From positions 1-40,694 of the forward strand of contig JAPLAT010000142.1 in the NCBI GenBank assembly GCA_026393175.1: a stretch of DNA of 40,694 bases, written 5' to 3'. The notes beneath the pieces are model-generated. The model was not told where the DNA came from. It did no database searches and was given only the letters and a program-made list of their open reading frames with translations. The position numbers and the translations under genes are program-made. This document shows, one piece after another, positions 17,484 to 25,565 of this stretch. Within the stretch, counting starts at the first letter, position 1; every line of letters begins with the position of its first letter. This DNA comes from Pseudonocardiales bacterium (GTDB lineage Bacteria > Actinomycetota > Actinomycetes > Mycobacteriales > Pseudonocardiaceae).

Positions 17484-19054
17484 GACGCCGCCAGCTGGCG
17501 CCGGGCGACCTTGCCGGTCGGCGTGCGGGGCAGCTCCTCGACGAAGCTCACCACGGCGGGGACCTTGAACCGGGCCAGCCGGATGCGGCAGTGCGCGACG
17601 ACCTCGTCCTCGGTGAGCGCCGTGCCGTCCGCGCGGACGAGCACGGCCTTGACCGCCTCGCCGGTGCGGTCGTCCGGCACGCCGACGACGGCGGCCTCGG
17701 CCACTCCCTCCAGCTCGGCGAGCACCCGCTCGACCTCGCGGGGGTAGACGTTGAACCCGTTGACGATCACCAGGTCCGAGGAGCGGTCGACGAGGTGCAG
17801 GTCGCCGTCGGCGTCGAGGAAGCCGACGTCGGCGGTGCGGAACCAGCCCTCGGCGTCCGGCCCGCCCGCGCCGTCGGGCCAGTAGCCGGAGAACAGGTTG
17901 GGCCCGCGCAGGGCGACCAGGCCGGTGTCCTCGGTGGGGTCGGAGACGTCGTCGAGCGTGTCGAGCTCGTCCTCGTCGGCGTCGGCGTCGGGCTCGGTCA
18001 GCGGGCGGCCGGACGCGTCGACCAGCCGCAGCTCGACGCCCGGCAGCGGGCGCCCGACCGACCCCGGCTTGGCCCGGCCGTCGGCGCCGTTCGTCGTGAC
18101 GACGGGCCCGGCCTCGGACAGGCCGTACCCCTCGAAGATCCACAGCCCGGTGGCGGCCTGGAAGTCGGCCAGCCAGCGCGCGGGCAGCGGGGCGCCCCCG
18201 GAGGTGCACAGCCGCAGCCCCGCGGTGGCCGCCCGGAGCTCCTCGGCGGGCAGGTCGAGCAGCGACCGGAACATCGACGGGACGCCCGCGACCCCGCTCA
18301 CCCGCTGCTCGCGCAGCACCCGCGCGGTGTGGGCGGGCTCGAACCGCTCGGTCAGCACGGCCGTGGCGCCCGCCCAGCAGACCTGCAGGAAGCCCGCGGC
18401 GAGCCCGAAGACGTGGAACAGCGGCAGCGCCAGCAGCACCCGGTCCACCGCCGTGACGGGGGCCGGACGCAGCTCCGCGGCCTGCCTCCGGTTGGCCAGG
18501 ACGGCCCGGTGCGAGAGCTGCACGCCGCGCGGGGTGCCCGTGGTGCCCGACGTGTAGACGAGCAGCGCGACGGCCTCGCCGCCCTCACCATGGGTGACCT
18601 CGGCGCCGTCCGCCGGGCGCGCCGCGACGTCGGGCGGGGGCAGCACGGCCGCGCCGACGGCGCCCGCGCACGACTCCGCGGCGGTGTCCCCCGGCTCCGC
18701 GACGACGACGGCGGGCCGGCAGTCGCCGAGGATGATGTCGAGCTCGCGGGGCACCGACACCGGCCCGATCGGCACGGCGATCGCGTCGGCGTGCAGGGCG
18801 CCGAGCAGCGCCACGCAGAACGCGGCCCCGTTGCCCAGGCGCACCACGACGCGGTCGCCGGGGGCGATGCCGGCCCCGCGCAGGCGGGCCGCCTCGGCCG
18901 CTGCGGCCGCCGACAGGTCCGCCCAGGTCAGCGTGCTGCCCGCGGCCGTGTCGACGATCGCCGGATGGTCGGGGGTCGCGGTGGCGGCGCGCGTCACCAG
19001 CGCCACGAGGTGCGTGGGGTCTGCGGTGGCCTGCGGCCCGCTCCGGCTGTCCAC
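17480..19054 (-). CDS. AMP-binding acyl-CoA synthetase
   Basis: A 524-residue ANL-superfamily enzyme that activates a carboxylic acid as acyl-AMP and transfers it to CoA (or another thiol). Visible motifs are the AMP/phosphate loop LLVYTSGTTGTPRG (about 165-177), IFEGYGLSEAGPV, the WFRTADVGF aspartate, and the C-terminal catalytic lysine in PRTPTGKVARRQ (Lys515). An unusual acidic insert (DADADEDELDTLDD) lies between the A5 and A7 motifs. Substrate is not predictable from sequence alone. GTG 19054 is preceded by AGGAG; the track start at 19318 would run through the divergent promoter region. It is followed by the coupled glutaredoxin-like gene. Confidence 0.9.
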   Translation of the reverse strand: MDSRSGPQATADPTHLVALVTRAATATPDHPAIVDTAAGSTLTWADLSAAAAAEAARLRGAGIAPGDRVVVRLGNGAAFCVALLGALHADAIAVPIGPVSVPRELDIILGDCRPAVVVAEPGDTAAESCAGAVGAAVLPPPDVAARPADGAEVTHGEGGEAVALLVYTSGTTGTPRGVQLSHRAVLANRRQAAELRPAPVTAVDRVLLALPLFHVFGLAAGFLQVCWAGATAVLTERFEPAHTARVLREQRVSGVAGVPSMFRSLLDLPAEELRAATAGLRLCTSGGAPLPARWLADFQAATGLWIFEGYGLSEAGPVVTTNGADGRAKPGSVGRPLPGVELRLVDASGRPLTEPDADADEDELDTLDDVSDPTEDTGLVALRGPNLFSGYWPDGAGGPDAEGWFRTADVGFLDADGDLHLVDRSSDLVIVNGFNVYPREVERVLAELEGVAEAAVVGVPDDRTGEAVKAVLVRADGTALTEDEVVAHCRIRLARFKVPAVVSFVEELPRTPTGKVARRQLAAS

Positions 19055-19404
19055 GGCGCTCCTGGTCTGTCGGGGCTCGACTGTCGGGGCTCGACTGCTC
19101 TGCTGAGGTGCCGCCACCCCGCCGCGACCGGCCGGACGGCTGCCGCACCGAGTCTTCCACGCTCGCCCGGTGGCCCGTCCGCTACTCCGCTCGGCGCAGC
19201 GGACGGGCCGGGTGCACCGCTCGCCCCGCGACACGCGCGGAGCGATGACGCTCACCGCGCGTGACCGTCCGCTCACCGGAACCGCATGAGGACGAACGGA
19301 TGCTGCGTGCTTCACCACACCGGGTCCGCCGTATGCTCCGCCGCTACAGCCGTCTCAACGCGCCGAACCCCGAATTCGACGCGCAACTCACCCGAGGGAG
19401 TGGC
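19055..19404. promoter_or_regulatory. 350-bp divergent control region between acyl-CoA synthetase and the BldN-like sigma factor
   Basis: It contains a 14-bp tandem repeat (19067-19094), a dyad with perfect 12-bp arms GGCCCGTCCGCT / AGCGGACGGGCC (19172-19209), and a second dyad at 19232-19263 (CACGCGCGGAGCG... with a 2-base bulge). A possible -10 TATGCT for the sigma gene is at 19332-19337. No coding sequence is convincing here. The dyads could be operators or RNA hairpins. Confidence 0.5.
19067..19094. repeat. 14-bp perfect tandem duplication in the acyl-CoA synthetase leader
   Basis: Two identical units of CTGTCGGGGCTCGA lie 12-40 bp upstream of the acyl-CoA synthetase GTG. This is a short leader duplication with no recognised role. 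Confidence 0.8.
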
Positions 19405-19479
19405 ATGCAGCTCGTCGCCGGTGCACCGCGGACCGACCGCGATCCCCGCGGCCCGTCCGCACCCGGTCGGGAGGCATGA
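19405..19479 (+). CDS. Possible 24-codon leader ORF upstream of the sigma factor
   Basis: ATG 19405 is preceded by a strong GAGGGAG ribosome site and encodes MQLVAGAPRTDRD... (24 residues). Its stop overlaps an in-frame upstream ATG (19476) of the sigma-factor frame as ATGA. The layout suggests translational coupling or a regulatory upstream ORF, and the ORF track cannot show it at this size. The peptide has no recognisable domain. Without conservation data it may be chance. Confidence 0.4.
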   Translation: MQLVAGAPRTDRDPRGPSAPGREA

Positions 19480-19550
19480 CCCCCCTGATGCGACCGTCCC
19501 GGCTGCTCCGCACCGACGCCACCCGCCGCTCCGCGGAAAGGGAGACCGAG

Positions 19551-20243
19551 ATGCCCACCACGTCCGCCCACCGGGTGGGCGAGGACGCCCCCACCGGCCA
19601 GGCCATGCCGCTCCCCCGGCAACCGCCGCCCTCCGCCGCGTCCGAGCCCGAACCGCTCCCCCCGACCGACGAGGCCGTCGAGGGTCCCGACGTGACCGCC
19701 GACTCCACCTGGCACCTCGTCCAGGCCGCGCAGGCCGGTGACATGGCGGCGTTCGAGCAGCTCTTCGAGCGCTACTACGACGTGGTGTTCCGCTTCGTGC
19801 TCTTCCGCACGAACGACCGGCCGCTGGCCGAGGACATCACGTCCGAGACGTTCGTCCGGGCACTGCGCCGGATCGGGTCGGTGACCTACCAGGGCCGCGA
19901 CATCGCGGCGTGGTTCGTCACCATCGCCCGCAACCTGATCTTCGACCACGTGAAGTCGAGCCGCTACCGGCTGGAGTCCACGACGGCCGACATGCTCGAC
20001 CTCTCGCCCTCCACGCACGGGCCCGAGCAGCAGGTGCTCGACGGCGCCACCCACGACGAACTGCTCCGCTGCGTGGCCAAGCTCAACCCCGACCAGCAGG
20101 AATGCATCCACCTGCGCTTCCTGCAGGGCCTGTCCGTCGCCGAGACGGCGCGCATCATGGACCGCAACGAGGGTGCGGTCAAGGCCCTGCAGCACCGGGC
20201 GGTACGCCGGCTCGCCCAACTGCTCCCCGAGGGGCTCCGATGA
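19551..20243 (+). CDS. ECF-type RNA polymerase sigma factor, BldN-like
   Basis: A 230-residue sigma factor. A Pro/Glu-rich, probably disordered N-terminal extension of about 52 residues precedes sigma region 2 (HLVQAAQAGDMAAFEQLFERYYD, then DRPLAEDITSETFVRALRR). After a linker comes region 4 (LNPDQQECIHLRFLQGLSVAETA, EGAVKALQHRAVRRL). Streptomyces BldN also carries an unusual N-terminal extension that is removed to give the mature sigma. I chose ATG 19551 because GGGAG lies 6 bases upstream. In-frame ATGs at 19476 (coupled to the leader ORF) and 19488 would lengthen the extension to about 77 residues. The next gene encodes a DUF5667 anti-sigma-like protein, the usual BldN-RsbN arrangement. 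Confidence 0.88.
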   Translation: MPTTSAHRVGEDAPTGQAMPLPRQPPPSAASEPEPLPPTDEAVEGPDVTADSTWHLVQAAQAGDMAAFEQLFERYYDVVFRFVLFRTNDRPLAEDITSETFVRALRRIGSVTYQGRDIAAWFVTIARNLIFDHVKSSRYRLESTTADMLDLSPSTHGPEQQVLDGATHDELLRCVAKLNPDQQECIHLRFLQGLSVAETARIMDRNEGAVKALQHRAVRRLAQLLPEGLR

Positions 20244-20325
20244 GACGGCCCCATATCGCGGCCGGGCCCGCCGGCGTTACGGGAGCGACGAACGAACGAC
20301 TCGATGCGGTGAACGGTCTCACAGC

Positions 20326-20353
20326 CGTAACCCCGCGCCGGACGGCTCGTTGT
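20326..20353 (+). promoter_or_regulatory. BldN-type ECF promoter in front of the anti-sigma gene
   Basis: CGTAAC and CGTTGT are separated by exactly 16 bp, matching the sigma-BldN promoter pattern as I recall it from Streptomyces (CGTAAC, 16 bp, CGTTGA/T). A start point near 20361 would leave a leader of about 70 bases before the ATG at 20431. It implies that the sigma factor drives its own inhibitor. Confidence 0.7.
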
Positions 20354-20430
20354 ACCGGCGAACGTCGAGCAAGCGCAGCAGTACCGGGCGCCGCGACAAC
20401 GAGCGCAGGGATGCAGTGAGGACGGCCAAC

Positions 20431-21792
20431 ATGCCCGCCGGACAGGGCAGCGAACCAGGGAGCAGCGACCCCGTGACGAGGGACGCCGAGCGGCTCGCCG
20501 AGGCGATCGAGCTGGGGACACCCCCCGGCTCCGTCGCCGAGCCCGGGCTCGCCCGCGATCTGCAGATCGTCGCGATGCTGCGTACCCGGGGGTCTGCATT
20601 CGACCCGACCCCGGACGCCCGTGCCCGGGCCAAGGCGCGCCTCATGGCGGCCATGGTCGAGAACGCACCGGCCCCGCCGCCCGTCGCCGCAGAGCTCACC
20701 GCGCCGATCTCCCCGGTGCGCGACGCCCCCGCCGCCGCGACGACGTCCGAGATCGCGCCGCTCGTCGACGACGACCCGGTCGCCCCCGAGCGCGGCGCCG
20801 TGCACGCGCCCGACGTCGCCGCGGCCCGCCCGCGGCGCACCGGCCGGCACAGCCTGCCCTCGCGCCCCGCGGGCCGGGACGCCGGCTCGCGCCGCCCCGC
20901 GGCGCGCAGCGCGCGCAGGCGGGTCGCGGCGATCGTCGCCGCCTCGCTCGTGGCCCTGGTGGCCATCGCCGTCGGCGGCGACCTCGCGAGCCGCTCCGCG
21001 CTGCCCGGCGACACCCTGTACGCGTTCAAGCGGACCGCCGAGAACGTCGGCCTCGCGATGACGTTCGACGAGCAGGCCCGCGCCCAGCGGCACCTCGAGC
21101 TCGCCACCGCCCGCATCGGCGAGGTCGAGCAGCTCGTGGCCAGGGACACGTCCAGCGGGCTCGACCCGGTGCTCGTCGAGGGCGCCATCGCGGAGTTCGA
21201 CTCGTCCACCGGCGAGGGCTCGCGGGCCCTGCTCGCCGCCCAGGACGCGTCGGGCCCGGCCGTGCTGGGTGACCTGCAGGCGTGGGCGGCCGAGCAGGCC
21301 GCGCGCCTGTCCGTGCTCCGCTCCTCGCTGCCGGCCCCCGCGGTCGGCGAGGTCGACTCGTCGATCGCGCTGCTGGACCGGCTGCTCGGCCGCACCGAGG
21401 CCCTCGAGGCCCGCTCGTCGTGCACCGAGGTCACCTCCTCCGTCGTCGACGACCTGGGCCCGCTGGCGGCCGAGGGCAACTGCACGCCGCGCGTCGAGTC
21501 GGCGCCCGGCACGTCCACCGGCGGCGCCACGGACAGCACCACCCCGTCGACGTCCGGCGACGCGGGCCCCGGCGGGTCCGACCCGACCGGCACGGACGGC
21601 GTGACGCCCTCGGAGACCCCGGGGCTGCTGCCCGAGCTCGGCCCGGACGGCCTGCCGCTGCCCGACGGCGAGCTGTCCACCAGCACCAGCGAGTCCCCCG
21701 ACGACGGCGACGTCTCGATCCCGCTGCCCCTGGTCCCGCCGATCCAGCTGCCGCCGCTGCTGCCCGGCATGCCGGGCGTCACGATCGGCTGA
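20431..21792 (+). CDS. DUF5667 membrane protein, predicted anti-sigma factor (RsbN-like)
   Basis: A 453-residue protein. Residues 15-78 form a short helical cytoplasmic region (RDAERLAEAIELG to ARAKARLMAAM), the likely sigma-binding part. A disordered Ala/Pro linker and a basic stretch follow, then one membrane helix (about 164-183). The outside part begins with the DUF5667 signature LPGDTLYAFKRTAENV and ends in a long Ser/Thr/Pro/Gly tail, with two extracytoplasmic cysteines. By analogy with RsbN it holds the BldN-like sigma factor at the membrane. I chose ATG 20431 (GAGGA 8 bases upstream); GTG 20416 is possible. The track start at 20173 would overlap the sigma gene. It appears to have its own BldN-type promoter. 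Confidence 0.83.
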   Translation: MPAGQGSEPGSSDPVTRDAERLAEAIELGTPPGSVAEPGLARDLQIVAMLRTRGSAFDPTPDARARAKARLMAAMVENAPAPPPVAAELTAPISPVRDAPAAATTSEIAPLVDDDPVAPERGAVHAPDVAAARPRRTGRHSLPSRPAGRDAGSRRPAARSARRRVAAIVAASLVALVAIAVGGDLASRSALPGDTLYAFKRTAENVGLAMTFDEQARAQRHLELATARIGEVEQLVARDTSSGLDPVLVEGAIAEFDSSTGEGSRALLAAQDASGPAVLGDLQAWAAEQAARLSVLRSSLPAPAVGEVDSSIALLDRLLGRTEALEARSSCTEVTSSVVDDLGPLAAEGNCTPRVESAPGTSTGGATDSTTPSTSGDAGPGGSDPTGTDGVTPSETPGLLPELGPDGLPLPDGELSTSTSESPDDGDVSIPLPLVPPIQLPPLLPGMPGVTIG

Positions 21793-21806
21793 GCCTCCCG
21801 CTCGCC

Positions 21807-21841
21807 CCACCGGCCGCCGCGCACCGCGTGGCGGCCGGTGG
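21807..21841 (+). terminator. Hairpin terminator after the anti-sigma gene
   Basis: Perfect 12-bp arms CCACCGGCCGCC / GGCGGCCGGTGG with an 11-base loop, starting 14 bp after the stop codon. No T-tract. Confidence 0.7.
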
Positions 21842-21945
21842 CGTGTGCGGGACGGCCGGCCGCCCGGCAGTAGGCTGACCCCGGACCCCAGATCCCCGGA
21901 CCGGACCCCACCCGGTTCCCGGACGCGCCGGTCGGAGGGCCGCAC

Positions 21946-22842
21946 GTGGACGCAACGCAGGACAGCACGCCGGTGGCCCCCGACGTGTCGACCGCCCTCG
22001 ACCCCGCCGTCCGGGCGGGCGAGGCGTCGGCCGCCGCGGCCGTCGCCGCCGCGGACGGCGCCCCCGCGCACGTCCCGCTGACCGACCTCACCGCGGCCGC
22101 GTTCTTCGACGTCGACAACACGATGATGGTCGGCGCGTCGATCTTCCACTTCGCCCGGGGCCTGGCCGCGCGGAAGTTCTTCACCACCTCCGACCTCGCG
22201 GGGTTCGCCTGGCAGCAGGTGAAGTTCCGGGTCGGCGGCCGCGAGACCGACGTGTCCGGCCACCGCGACACGGCCCTGTCGTTCGTCGCGGGCCGGCCGG
22301 TGGACGAGATCGTCGAGCTCGGCGAGGAGATCTACGACGAGCTGATGGCCGACCGCATCTGGGCAGGCACCCGCGCGCTGGCCCAGATGCACCTCGACGC
22401 CGGGCAGCGCGTCTGGCTGGTCACCGCGACCCCGGTGGAGCTGGCCCTCATCATCGCCCGCCGGCTCGGGCTGACCGGGGCGCTGGGCACGGTGGCCGAG
22501 AGCGTCGGCGGGGTCTACACGGGACGGCTCGTGGGGGACATCCTGCACGGCCCGGCGAAGGCCCACGCCGTGCGCGCGCTGGCCGTCACCGAGGGGCTGG
22601 ACCTGCGCCGCTGCACGGCCTACTCCGACTCGGTCAACGACGTGCCGATGCTCTCCGCCGTCGGCACCGCGGTGGCGGTGAACCCCGACTCCGACCTGCG
22701 CGACGTCGCCAGGGCCCAGGGCTGGCAGGTCCGCGACTTCCACACCGGCCGCAAGGCCGCCCGGATCGGGGTCCCGTCGGTGCTGGGCGCGGGCGCGGTG
22801 GCGGGGGCGCTGGTGGCCGGCCTGGGCAGGCGCCGGCGCTGA
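21946..22842 (+). CDS. HAD-IB family phosphatase (SerB/CicA-like)
   Basis: A 298-residue HAD-superfamily subfamily IB hydrolase. An Ala-rich N-terminal tail of about 45 residues precedes motif [10 protein letters not shown] (Asp55 nucleophile, Asp57). Motif II is in [10 protein letters not shown], a conserved lysine lies in [11 protein letters not shown], and motif III is [12 protein letters not shown] hydrophobic Gly/Ala/Val tail ending in GRRRR suggests membrane association. This subgroup is annotated as phosphoserine-phosphatase-like, but its substrates are usually not serine phosphate. GTG 21946 has GGAGGG 7 bases upstream. It converges on the acyltransferase gene with only 21 bp between the stops; in M. 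tuberculosis a SerB1-like gene lies near the same neighbours (from memory). Confidence 0.87.
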   Translation: MDATQDSTPVAPDVSTALDPAVRAGEASAAAAVAAADGAPAHVPLTDLTAAAFFDVDNTMMVGASIFHFARGLAARKFFTTSDLAGFAWQQVKFRVGGRETDVSGHRDTALSFVAGRPVDEIVELGEEIYDELMADRIWAGTRALAQMHLDAGQRVWLVTATPVELALIIARRLGLTGALGTVAESVGGVYTGRLVGDILHGPAKAHAVRALAVTEGLDLRRCTAYSDSVNDVPMLSAVGTAVAVNPDSDLRDVARAQGWQVRDFHTGRKAARIGVPSVLGAGAVAGALVAGLGRRRR

Positions 22843-22863
22843 CGACCCGTCGGCCGGCGCCCC

Positions 22864-23880
22864 TCAGCCCAGGAACGCGTTGCGGCGCTGGGACAGCAGC
22901 CGGTAGAGCGTGTGCTGGATGGTCTCGCGCACCTGGTCGGTCAGGTTGAACACGAGCATCGGGTCGTCGGCCTCGGCCGCCCCGAGCCCCTCGGTGCAGA
23001 TCGGCTCGCCGAACTCGATGTACCACTTCGAGGGGAGCGGCACGAGGCCGAGCGGGCCCAGGTGCGGGAACATCGGCGTGACGGGGAAGTACGGCGCGCC
23101 GAGCAGCCGGGCCAGCGGCTTGATGTCGCCCAGCTTGGGGTAGATCTCCTCGGCCCCGACGATGGAGCACGGGATGATCGGCACGCCGGTGCGCAGCGCG
23201 GCGGAGACGAACCCGCCGCGGCCGAAGCGCTGCAGCTTGTACCGGTCCCGGAACGGCTTGCCGATGCCCTTGAACCCCTCGGGCCACACCCCGACGACCT
23301 CGCCGCCGGACATCAGCCGCTCGGCGTCGGGCGAGCAGGCGAGCGTGGACCCCTGCTTGCGGGCCAGCGTGCCCAGCACCGGCAGCCGGAACATCAGGTC
23401 GGCCCCGAGCATGCGCAGGTGCCGGCGGGCGGGGTGGTCGTCGTGCAGCGCGACCGCCGTCATGAGCGAGTCCAGCGGGAACGTGCCCGAGTGGTTGGCG
23501 ACGACGAGCGCGCCGCCGGTGTCGGGCACGTGGTGCATGCCGATGGTCTCGACGCGGAACCAGCGCTCGTAGAGCGGGCGCAGCGCCGGGATGAGGACGT
23601 TGTCGGTGAGCTCGGCGTCGAAGCCGAACTCGTCGACGGCGTACTCGCCGCCCAGTCGGCGGCGCAGGAACGCCAGGACCTCGGCGAGCTGCTCCTCCCA
23701 CTCCGCGGGCGCGGGCTCCGGCTGCGGCTCCGGTTCCGGCTCGACCGGCGCGGGCACCGGGACTCCGGACGCGCGGCCCGCCCCCAGCCGCCAGCGGGTG
23801 CGGCCCCCGGTGTCGTCGGCGTGCAGCGGGATGACCCTCGCGTCGGGCACGGCAGCTCCCCTCCCCCTGGCGGTCGTCAT
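22864..23880 (-). CDS. Lysophospholipid acyltransferase family protein (PlsC-like)
   Basis: A 338-residue protein. About 120 residues (Pro/Glu-rich tail plus a helical segment) precede an acyltransferase domain of the DGAT/LPLAT type. The block I histidine is in VVANHSGTFPLDSLM, block III is the VWPEGFKGIGKPF segment, and block IV is around VPIIPCSIVGAEEIY. It should transfer an acyl group from acyl-CoA or acyl-ACP to a lysophospholipid or glycerolipid at the inner membrane face. The spacing between His and Asp in block I is longer than the classical HX4D, as in the mycobacterial Rv0502 group (from memory). ATG 23880 overlaps the stop of the upstream epimerase gene (ATGA). Confidence 0.88.
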   Translation of the reverse strand: MTTARGRGAAVPDARVIPLHADDTGGRTRWRLGAGRASGVPVPAPVEPEPEPQPEPAPAEWEEQLAEVLAFLRRRLGGEYAVDEFGFDAELTDNVLIPALRPLYERWFRVETIGMHHVPDTGGALVVANHSGTFPLDSLMTAVALHDDHPARRHLRMLGADLMFRLPVLGTLARKQGSTLACSPDAERLMSGGEVVGVWPEGFKGIGKPFRDRYKLQRFGRGGFVSAALRTGVPIIPCSIVGAEEIYPKLGDIKPLARLLGAPYFPVTPMFPHLGPLGLVPLPSKWYIEFGEPICTEGLGAAEADDPMLVFNLTDQVRETIQHTLYRLLSQRRNAFLG

Positions 23881-25013
23881 CGGCCCACGACACCCATCAC
23901 GGTGCGGGCCGCGGCGAGGACGCCGCGCTCGGCGGCCTCGATGTGCTCCGGCCCGAGGACGGGGGTCAGCGCCCGCCCGCGGACGTAGTCGTCGAAGGCC
24001 TGGGTGGTGGTCCAGCGCGGGGTGAACCCGAACTGGCGGCGCAGCCGGGTGGTGTCGACCACCCGGCCGAAGTTGAGGAAGCGCATCTGCTCGGGCGAGA
24101 AGTCGACGAGCCGCGCGCCGCGGAACACCCGGCTGACCGAGCCGACGGCCGGGCTGGGCACCGGCAGCGGGATCTTGCCCGCCCGGCGGATGGCCTGCGA
24201 CAGCAGCAGCACGCCGTCGGCCGCGACGTTGAACACGCCCGGGAGGTCCTCGCTGGTGGCCCGCTCCAGCACCGCCAGCGCGTCCTCCTCGTGGAGCAGC
24301 TGCACGCGGGCGTCGTAGCCGAGGACGGTGGGCACGACGGGCAGCGAGAAGTAGCGGGTGAGCACCGTGTCGATGCGCGGGCCGATGAAGTTGGAGAACC
24401 GCAGCACCGTGACGCCGACGTCCGGGCGGCGCCGCGCGAAGCCGCGCAGGTAGCCCTCGATCTCGACCGCGTCCTTGGCGTACCCGCCGGACGGGAGGTC
24501 CTTCGGGGTGGCGGTCTCGCCGAACAGCGCCGGGTCGCGCGGGCTCGAGCCGTACACCGCGGTGGTGGACTTGAGCACCATGCGCCGCACCGTCGGCGCC
24601 TTCTGGCACGCCGCGAGCAGCTGCATCGTGCCGATGACGTTCATCTCCTTCATCGTGGCGCGGCCGCCGGACGAGCCGGGGCCCGCCGAGAGCGACGCGT
24701 GGACGACGGTGTCGACCGACGCGCGCTCGATGACCTTGGAGATGAGCGGGTTGCGGATGTCGGCGCGCACGAACTCGGCGCGCCCCATCCGCCGGAGCAG
24801 GTCACGGGGCGGGGGGACGGTGTCCACCCCGAGCACCCGATCGATCTCCGGGTTGGCCGCCAGCCGGGCGGCGAGGTGCCCGCCGAGGAAACGGCTGACA
24901 CCGGTGACGAGCACGACGGACGGCGGCACGGGCGCGGCTCCGGTGAGGGGTCGGATGCGGTGAGTGGCCGATCGTAGTCCCTGCACGTCCGGGGCGGGCC
25001 GGGTCGTGGGCAC
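23877..25013 (-). CDS. NAD-dependent epimerase/dehydratase (extended SDR, GalE-like)
   Basis: A 378-residue extended short-chain dehydrogenase. The NAD-binding motif appears as VLVTGVSRFLGGHLA (about 33-47), followed by the DIRNP acidic pocket and an active-site region with KSTTAVYGSS and the GGYAKDAVEIEGY YxxxK pair. It corresponds to the mycobacterial galE2-type gene next to bS22 and an acyltransferase. A nucleotide-sugar or related substrate is likely but unproven. The GTG start at 25013 lies close to a possible leaderless promoter and lacks a clear ribosome site, so the true start could be a few codons later. It is coupled to the downstream acyltransferase by an ATGA overlap. Confidence 0.88.
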   Translation of the reverse strand: MPTTRPAPDVQGLRSATHRIRPLTGAAPVPPSVVLVTGVSRFLGGHLAARLAANPEIDRVLGVDTVPPPRDLLRRMGRAEFVRADIRNPLISKVIERASVDTVVHASLSAGPGSSGGRATMKEMNVIGTMQLLAACQKAPTVRRMVLKSTTAVYGSSPRDPALFGETATPKDLPSGGYAKDAVEIEGYLRGFARRRPDVGVTVLRFSNFIGPRIDTVLTRYFSLPVVPTVLGYDARVQLLHEEDALAVLERATSEDLPGVFNVAADGVLLLSQAIRRAGKIPLPVPSPAVGSVSRVFRGARLVDFSPEQMRFLNFGRVVDTTRLRRQFGFTPRWTTTQAFDDYVRGRALTPVLGPEHIEAAERGVLAAARTVMGVVGR

Positions 25014-25045
25014 TCTTACAGAGGCACCACCCGGCCCGGCGCGAC

Positions 25046-25147
25046 CTACTTGCCGAGCTTGCGACGCTGCACGCGGGTCTTGCGGAGGAGCTTGCGGTGC
25101 TTCTTCTTCGACATCCGCTTGCGGCGCTTCTTGATGACCGAGCCCAT
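25046..25147 (-). CDS. Small ribosomal subunit protein bS22 (AURKAIP1/COX24-type, 33 aa)
   Basis: The sequence encodes [19 protein letters not shown]..., a 33-residue, extremely basic peptide ending KLGK. It is too short for the ORF track. An AAGGA ribosome site precedes ATG 25147. Near-identical short proteins are found in actinobacterial 30S subunits, and the M. tuberculosis copy (Rv0500B) lies in the same place between an HTH gene and galE2. It should bind 16S rRNA in the small subunit. Confidence 0.93.
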   Translation of the reverse strand: MGSVIKKRRKRMSKKKHRKLLRKTRVQRRKLGK

Positions 25148-25185
25148 AGAGGGATCCTTCCGTGGTTCGGGGAGGGTGCCCCAGA

Positions 25186-25410
25186 CTACCCGGCGTCGAA
25201 GTACGCGCTGCGCAGGTAGTCCTCCACCGCGTGACGCGGGACCCGGAAGGAGCGGCCGACGCGGGCCGCGGGCAGCTCTCCGCCGTGGACGAGGCGGTAG
25301 ACCGTCATCTTCGAGACCCGCATCATCGCCGCGACCTCGGCCACCGTCAGGAACTGCACCTGGGCGAGGTGGAACTGCGAGACGTCGACCGGGGGCTGCT
25401 CGGACGTCAT
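25186..25410 (-). CDS. Small excisionase-type helix-turn-helix DNA-binding protein
   Basis: A 74-residue protein with a MerR-like/excisionase winged helix: [47 protein letters not shown]. It corresponds to the conserved actinobacterial gene between proC and bS22 (Rv0500A-like, from memory). It is likely a chromosomal DNA-binding regulator rather than a phage excisionase, since no integrase or attachment site is nearby. Target genes are unknown. Start ATG 25410; the ribosome site is weak. Confidence 0.9.
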   Translation of the reverse strand: MTSEQPPVDVSQFHLAQVQFLTVAEVAAMMRVSKMTVYRLVHGGELPAARVGRSFRVPRHAVEDYLRSAYFDAG

Positions 25411-25496
25411 CCGATCACCGCTTTCTCGTCGCACCGGCGGTCCGGTGTTCCGGCTGAGTCTAGCGGGAACGATGTGACGCCGACGACGGGCCCGGC

Positions 25497-25531
25497 CACC
25501 CGGGCGAGGACTACAGCCTCGCGTCCGGGTG
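25497..25531 (-). terminator. Hairpin between proC and the HTH gene
   Basis: Inverted repeat CACCCGGgCGAGG / CCTCGcgtCCGGGTG with a 7-base loop, located 35 bp downstream of the proC stop. It is imperfect (one side has extra bases) and has no T-tract. Confidence 0.55.
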
Positions 25532-25565
25532 ATGTGGGGTCGTCCGATCGGGCGAGCCCGGTGCC

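Noticed and set aside
19261-19404. Longer version of the leader ORF (from GTG 19261)
   Set aside because: The upstream part has no ribosome site and covers the proposed promoter; only the ATG at 19405 has a good ribosome site, so the long form is not supported.
20179-22743. 854-residue minus-strand ORF across the anti-sigma and HAD genes
   Set aside because: Antisense shadow; the plus-strand genes have DUF5667 and HAD motifs and better starts.
25186-25410. Phage excisionase or integrated element
   Set aside because: The fold is excisionase-like, but no integrase, attachment repeat or phage gene is nearby, and the gene occupies a conserved actinobacterial position beside bS22 and proC.
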